This document shows, one piece after another, positions 30,363 to 34,201 of a DNA stretch of 34,201 nt; position 1 is the stretch's first letter, and the number at the start of each line of letters is the position of its first letter. Source of the stretch: Bacteroidia bacterium (lineage in GTDB: Bacteria > Bacteroidota > Bacteroidia > Chitinophagales > Saprospiraceae); contig JAUIKE010000087.1 in the NCBI GenBank assembly GCA_030430845.1, positions 1-34,201 of the forward strand, read 5' to 3'. Position numbers and translations under genes: made by a program. Under the pieces are notes generated by a model. That model did not search any database, was not told where the DNA came from, and was given only the letters and a program-made list of their open reading frames with translations.

Positions 30363-31013
30363 TCACTGGATCAGTTCTCCATCTTGATATCGCAAATAAA
30401 ACTGCCTGCGATAAGGCCGTCCGGCATTAGCCGTTTCGGTATATTCCCAGTGGCCTTCCATTTTTGCGTTTTTAACCCATCCTTGCATGCGCACTTCAGC
30501 AGAGTCGAAGAAGAGCCAGGTCCAATATTTTTCTTTTATAGGTTTGCCTTCCATATCATAGAAACGCCATTCGCCCATCATTTTCCCGTCATTATACATA
30601 CCTCTCATAGCTAATTGGCCGTTAGCATGATAAAATACGGCGCGTCCATTTTCCTGATTATTCCGGAATTCGATGACCTCCGCAATCTGCCCATCTTCGT
30701 GCCAATGTTTAAATTCTCCTTCCAGTTTGCCATCTACTGTGATGGCATGCCAGTAAGGATTCCCGTTTGGATAACGAAAGGTCCATTCTTGCACTCTGGC
30801 ATCCTCACTAAAGATCCCTTCCATCCAAACCATGCCGTTGTCGTAATAAACCGTTTCGCGAACTTGATTCGCAGCCGCAATCTTTCCGTCATACACGCGC
30901 TCGACCTTTAATTCCGTGCCAGGATACACGGAAGTAATGACTCTATTCTGAGCTTGTAAAATAACAGAAAAGTGGATTAGGGCACCAACCAATGCGAATT
31001 TGACAATTTTCAT
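30363..31013 (-). CDS. secreted MORN-2 repeat protein
   Basis: The product has 216 residues. A Sec signal peptide (MKIVKFALVGALIHFSVILQAQ) is followed by MORN_2-type repeats: VYYDNGMVWMEGIF, RYPNGNPYWHAITVDGKLEGEFKHWHEDGQIAEVIEFRNNQENG, FYHANGQLAMRGMYNDGKMMGEWRFYDMEGK. It belongs to the class sometimes annotated as YwqK-like antitoxin, but no toxin partner is near and the signal peptide points to the envelope. Role unknown. ATG 31013 is unambiguous. Confidence 0.85.
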   Translation of the reverse strand: MKIVKFALVGALIHFSVILQAQNRVITSVYPGTELKVERVYDGKIAAANQVRETVYYDNGMVWMEGIFSEDARVQEWTFRYPNGNPYWHAITVDGKLEGEFKHWHEDGQIAEVIEFRNNQENGRAVFYHANGQLAMRGMYNDGKMMGEWRFYDMEGKPIKEKYWTWLFFDSAEVRMQGWVKNAKMEGHWEYTETANAGRPYRRQFYLRYQDGELIQ

Positions 31014-31389
31014 GATTTTTGGATTTTGGAGAACACAAAAGCTCCTTTGGGATTACTCATTTAACTATATATACGAAAGATTTAACGTTTTGGATGTCCT
31101 TTTATTAAATAATAGATGAAGTTATTAACAAAATGGTTGCAGGAAAAACCAAAAAAAGTTAAATATTTCTCAAATTTACTCAAAATCAGGCAAAAATGAT
31201 AGTAGGAGTGGGCTAGTGGTCTGGTATTCCAGTGTTTTAATTAGATTATTTCTTGGTTTTGATGACTATTTCTTATTAAGCTTGGCAGATTACTCGCACC
31301 CTGGGATACCATAACACCAGCATACCTAAAAAACATTTCTTAAGTTTGCACTTCTATTTATTTAGCATCAATACAAACCAAAAAGATCC
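31014..31389. other. 376-bp intergenic region
   Basis: Divergent promoter space between the MORN gene and the AhpD-like gene. It is AT-rich with no coding stretch. The segment 31209-31233 (GGGCTAGTGGTCTGGTATTC and onward) weakly resembles the stem of the dispersed repeat, but only about 18 of 24 bases match. Confidence 0.5.
31341..31348 (+). promoter_or_regulatory. candidate -7 box of the AhpD-like gene
   Basis: TAAGTTTG, an exact TAnnTTTG match, 42 bp before the ATG at 31390, which gives a plausible ~35-nt leader. No obvious TTTG at -33. Confidence 0.35.
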
Positions 31390-31737
31390 ATGTCAATAGT
31401 AAAGGAATTTAATGACTATCGTTCTAAGATGAACGATGTTCTGCTGGGCGAAAATAATAAGGTGCTCAAGCGTTTTTTTAACCTGGATACCAATGCTTAT
31501 CAAGATGGCGCACTGGATAAACCGACTAAGGAATTGCTAGGGCTAGTGGCCTCTATGGTGCTTAGATGCGATGACTGTATTCGTTATCACTTAGGGACCT
31601 GCCACGAACTGGGGATCAGTAAGGAAGCTATCTACGAAGTTTTTGCTATAGCCAATTTGGTGGGAGGCTCTATTTGCATTCCTCATACCAGGAGAGCGGC
31701 AGAATATTGGGAAGCCTTGGAGGCTGAAGCTCAATAA
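31390..31737 (+). CDS. carboxymuconolactone decarboxylase/AhpD-like protein
   Basis: The product has 115 residues. The CMD-family helical core has the redox motif C-D-D-C in VLRCDDCIRYHLGTCHELG (CxxC followed by His six residues after the first Cys pair), then GISKEAIYEVFAIANLVGG. This motif marks the AhpD-type peroxidase or thiol-disulfide group rather than true decarboxylases. It is probably cytoplasmic. ATG 31390 is supported by an A-rich leader and a candidate promoter. An AT-rich hairpin follows about 40 bp after the stop. Confidence 0.88.
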   Translation: MSIVKEFNDYRSKMNDVLLGENNKVLKRFFNLDTNAYQDGALDKPTKELLGLVASMVLRCDDCIRYHLGTCHELGISKEAIYEVFAIANLVGGSICIPHTRRAAEYWEALEAEAQ

Positions 31738-31776
31738 AATTTTGTATTTTTAAGGTATTACCTCCATTGACCTGAT

Positions 31777-31853
31777 AAGTGGTGTAAAGCCAATATTTTT
31801 CTGCCGTTACGCAGCAGAAAAATATTGGCTGACATATGAATAATAGACCACTT
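31777..31853. other. two-tier hairpin between the AhpD-like and uvrD-like genes
   Basis: Perfect 17-bp stem (31788-31804 with 31814-31830), a 9-nt loop, and an outer 7-bp pair (AAGTGGT 31777-31783 with ACCACTT 31847-31853). No T-run follows the stem on either strand, so it is not a typical terminator. Confidence 0.8.
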
Positions 31854-31967
31854 TCCCTGTATTTCGTAAAACTCTATCCAGGAATTAAATATTGAGCCAA
31901 ATTTTGTTGAGATCATAGGGCCAATAAGGTGCTATGGTGTCTTGAATATTAAAACCAGATCATTCCA

Positions 31968-34201
31968 ATGCCAGATCATTCTACTCAAAGCTACCTTTCG
32001 GGCCTGAACGATGTCCAGCTAAAAGCAGTCACTACCGTCGACGGCCCCGTCCTGGTGGTGGCCGGGCCGGGTTCCGGCAAAACTCGTGTGCTTACTTATA
32101 GGGTGTCCCATCTCATCAAATCCGGGGTGAACCCCTACAATATACTAGCGCTTACTTTTACCAACAAGGCTGCACGCGAAATGAAGGAACGCATTTCCAA
32201 GGTGGTGGGCGGCAAAGCCAATCAGGTTTGGGCGGGTACCTTTCACTCGATCTTTGCCCGCATCCTGCGCATGGAGGCAGAAAAAATCGGCTATCCCTCC
32301 AATTTTACCATTTATGATACAGAGGATACCAAAAATGTGCTGGCCAATATCATTAAAGAAATGCAACTGGACAAAAACGTCTATAACGCCAATGTCGTCC
32401 GGTCTCGTATTTCTTCAGCCAAAAGTAACCTCATTACCCCTAAGCTGTATGCCGATAATGAAGAATTGCGAACCCAGGACCGGATGGCCAAGCGCCCCCA
32501 TATTCATGCCATCTACGCCAAATACACGGCTCGTTGTAAAAAAGCCGGAGCCATGGATTTTGACGATCTGCTGTATCGCCTGTATGAATTATTTCAAAAA
32601 AATCCAGAGGGTGTTTTAGATAAATATCGCAAACGTTTTACCTATGTTTTGGTAGATGAGTTCCAGGATACCAACCAGCTGCAATATGCCATCATTCGCA
32701 AACTGGTTAACTTTGAAAAAAGCCCGCGTAATATCTGTGTAGTAGGAGATGATGCCCAAAGTATATATGCCTTCCGCGGAGCTACCATTCAAAACATACT
32801 TGATTTTGAGGAGGATTTTAAAACCCACGGTATCCAGGTTTTTAAACTGGAACAAAATTATCGCTCTACCGACGAGATAGTACAAACCGCCAATGAAGTG
32901 ATCACCTACAACCGGAGGCAAATACCTAAAAAGATCTGGTCGGATAAGGGTAGTGGGCAACGCATTAAAGTTATCCGGGCGCTGACCGATAATGAGGAGG
33001 GGAAAAGGATAGTCGATACGATTCTGGAGCAAAAAAATCGTTCTCACCTGAGCAATAGCGAAATTGCTATCCTATACCGCACTAACGCACAATCGAGGAT
33101 TTTTGAAGAGTTTCTACGGCGATATAATCTGAGTTATCGCATTTTCGGAGGTTTGTCCTTCTATCAGCGCAAAGAGGTCAAAGATGTCATTGCCTACATG
33201 AGGCTTGTTGTAAACCCTAAAGACGAAGAAGCACTTCGCAGGATCATTAATTTCCCCAAACGGGGGATAGGAGCCAGTACAGTGGATAAGATCAGCCAAC
33301 TGGCAGAGGCTAATAATCAAACTTTTTGGGAGGCCTTGCCGAAGGTCAATGTAGCTGCCCGAACGAAAAACGCTATTGCTAAGTTTGTCAAAACGATTAA
33401 GAGCTTGCGCAATCGGATGGATAAAGAAAATGCGCACGAACTAACCAGCCGGATCGTCGAAGAAAGTGGTATCGGTAAACTGTATAAATCGGATACCTCC
33501 ATAGAGGGAATGGGGCGCATGGAAAACATCAACTCCCTGCTGGATGGGGTGAAAGCGTTCGTGGATGAAGTAGACCCCAGTATAGATGTAGAAAATCTAC
33601 CAGATAAATCCCTCGCAACTTACCTCCAAAATATAGCCTTGCATACTGATCTGGACAATGATAAGAAGGATGGGGATTATATCACCCTAATGTCCGTCCA
33701 CTCCGCCAAAGGCCTTGAATTCAAATCCGTTTTTATTGTCGGTCTGGAGGAAAAACTATTCCCTTCCTTCATGTCAATGGATACGGTGGAAGGACTTGAT
33801 GAGGAGCGGCGCTTATTTTATGTGGCCATTACCCGGGCCGAAATGTTTTTGACTTTATCTTTCGCCAACTCTCGTTATCGCTATGGCCGAATGCAGTATA
33901 ATGAACCAAGCCGCTTTCTGGAAGAAATTCCCGCTAAGTTTGTTGAAAGTGATAGCATGCAAAGCCAAAGAACCAAGCTTGAACCTCCTACCATCAAAGG
34001 CGCTTCTGTGTCCGGGAATTTCAAACGGAAAGCTATCAGCAATCGAGTAGATCCCAAAAACTTCACTCCCAGCCCTAGCAGCAATATTCAGGCAGGTATG
34101 AAGGTCTTGCATTTGAAGTTTGGAGAAGGTAAGGTGCTGAGTGTAGAAGGAGGAGATGCCAATCGAGTAGCGACCATCTTTTTCCGGGAATTGGATAATC
34201 C
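31968..34201 (+). CDS. UvrD/PcrA-type superfamily 1A helicase (runs off window)
   Basis: 744 residues are visible and the stop lies beyond the right edge. All SF1A motifs are present: Q-motif LNDVQLKAV, Walker A GPGSGKT (33-39), Ia TFTNKAAREM, Walker B VDEFQDTN (D230/E231), III VVGDDAQSIYAFRGA, IV LEQNYRST, V VHSAKGLEFKSVF and VI EERRLFYVAITRA (612-625). The C-terminal GMKVLHLKFGEGKVLSVEGG is the Tudor-like domain of PcrA/UvrD that contacts RNA polymerase. It acts as a 3'-5' DNA helicase in excision repair and replication restart. ATG 31968 directly precedes the conserved start. Probably fewer than 40 residues are missing. PcrA and UvrD cannot be separated here. Confidence 0.95.
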   Translation, partial: MPDHSTQSYLSGLNDVQLKAVTTVDGPVLVVAGPGSGKTRVLTYRVSHLIKSGVNPYNILALTFTNKAAREMKERISKVVGGKANQVWAGTFHSIFARILRMEAEKIGYPSNFTIYDTEDTKNVLANIIKEMQLDKNVYNANVVRSRISSAKSNLITPKLYADNEELRTQDRMAKRPHIHAIYAKYTARCKKAGAMDFDDLLYRLYELFQKNPEGVLDKYRKRFTYVLVDEFQDTNQLQYAIIRKLVNFEKSPRNICVVGDDAQSIYAFRGATIQNILDFEEDFKTHGIQVFKLEQNYRSTDEIVQTANEVITYNRRQIPKKIWSDKGSGQRIKVIRALTDNEEGKRIVDTILEQKNRSHLSNSEIAILYRTNAQSRIFEEFLRRYNLSYRIFGGLSFYQRKEVKDVIAYMRLVVNPKDEEALRRIINFPKRGIGASTVDKISQLAEANNQTFWEALPKVNVAARTKNAIAKFVKTIKSLRNRMDKENAHELTSRIVEESGIGKLYKSDTSIEGMGRMENINSLLDGVKAFVDEVDPSIDVENLPDKSLATYLQNIALHTDLDNDKKDGDYITLMSVHSAKGLEFKSVFIVGLEEKLFPSFMSMDTVEGLDEERRLFYVAITRAEMFLTLSFANSRYRYGRMQYNEPSRFLEEIPAKFVESDSMQSQRTKLEPPTIKGASVSGNFKRKAISNRVDPKNFTPSPSSNIQAGMKVLHLKFGEGKVLSVEGGDANRVATIFFRELDN

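Noticed and set aside
30363..31013. Toxin-antitoxin locus (YwqK-like antitoxin)
   Set aside because: The MORN-2 protein has a signal peptide and no toxin-like neighbour.
31209..31310. Possible third, degenerate copy of the 170-bp dispersed repeat
   Set aside because: Only about 18 of 24 bases around the stem match and the inverted arm is missing; too weak to claim.

Overview
The window looks like chromosomal DNA of a member of the Bacteroidota, most likely a Saprospiria-type bacterium. This is inferred, not proven. The support is two LytS-type kinase/LytTR regulator pairs, FAS1 and META-type lipoproteins, a short-form MutA homologue, MORN-2 proteins, several TAnnTTTG-like promoter boxes and very little Shine-Dalgarno use. 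I see no tRNA, rRNA, CRISPR array, transposase, phage module or plasmid gene. Most genes are housekeeping, envelope or regulatory, and the unusual content is mainly between the genes.

Layout. 1-2.5 kb: a TM/coiled-coil protein and a holin-4-like membrane protein, a beta carbonic anhydrase, and two orphan small proteins, one of only 45 residues. 2.6-7.2 kb: isocitrate dehydrogenase, IscA-like and IscS-like Fe-S proteins, and a MutA homologue that ends early inside a hairpin. 7.2-13.4 kb: LytTR/LytS pair 1, a Tat-type aminotransferase, an NTF2-like secreted protein, a META lipoprotein and a double-FAS1 lipoprotein. 13.5-20.4 kb: an AI-2E-type exporter, a metallophosphoesterase with a CBM9-like tail, a BASS-type transporter, an ankyrin protein and LytS/LytTR pair 2. 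20.6-25.4 kb: an S9 peptidase, Hsp20, a small membrane protein, two short ORFs that may be gene remnants, and a RibD-C/DHFR-like reductase. 25.4-34.2 kb: an ECF sigma factor with a small membrane partner, a MATE exporter, an SRPBCC protein, a secreted orphan protein, a MORN-2 protein, an AhpD/CMD-like protein and a UvrD/PcrA helicase that runs off the right edge.

How the genes relate. Both LytS/LytTR pairs have ATGA stop/start overlaps and so are probably translationally coupled. The sigma factor and its membrane partner are 4 bp apart, which suggests a signalling operon. IscS and IscA are adjacent on one strand.

The strongest unusual signal is a large set of inverted repeats. These include a perfect 68-bp palindrome between divergent genes (14726-14793), a perfect 28-bp-arm hairpin that encodes the C-termini of two convergent proteins (7176-7234), and two direct copies of a ~170-bp element with a 19-bp-arm hairpin (16750 and 20410) that bracket a 3.6-kb segment. 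There are also a 112-bp inverted repeat beside hsp20 (23883-23994), a 116-bp imperfect one between iscS and mutA (5804-5919), a REP-like cluster (11290-11475) and inverted octamer tracts around the aminotransferase. I found no convincing new multi-gene defence or biosynthetic system. The repeat families and the palindrome-truncated mutA are the best leads.
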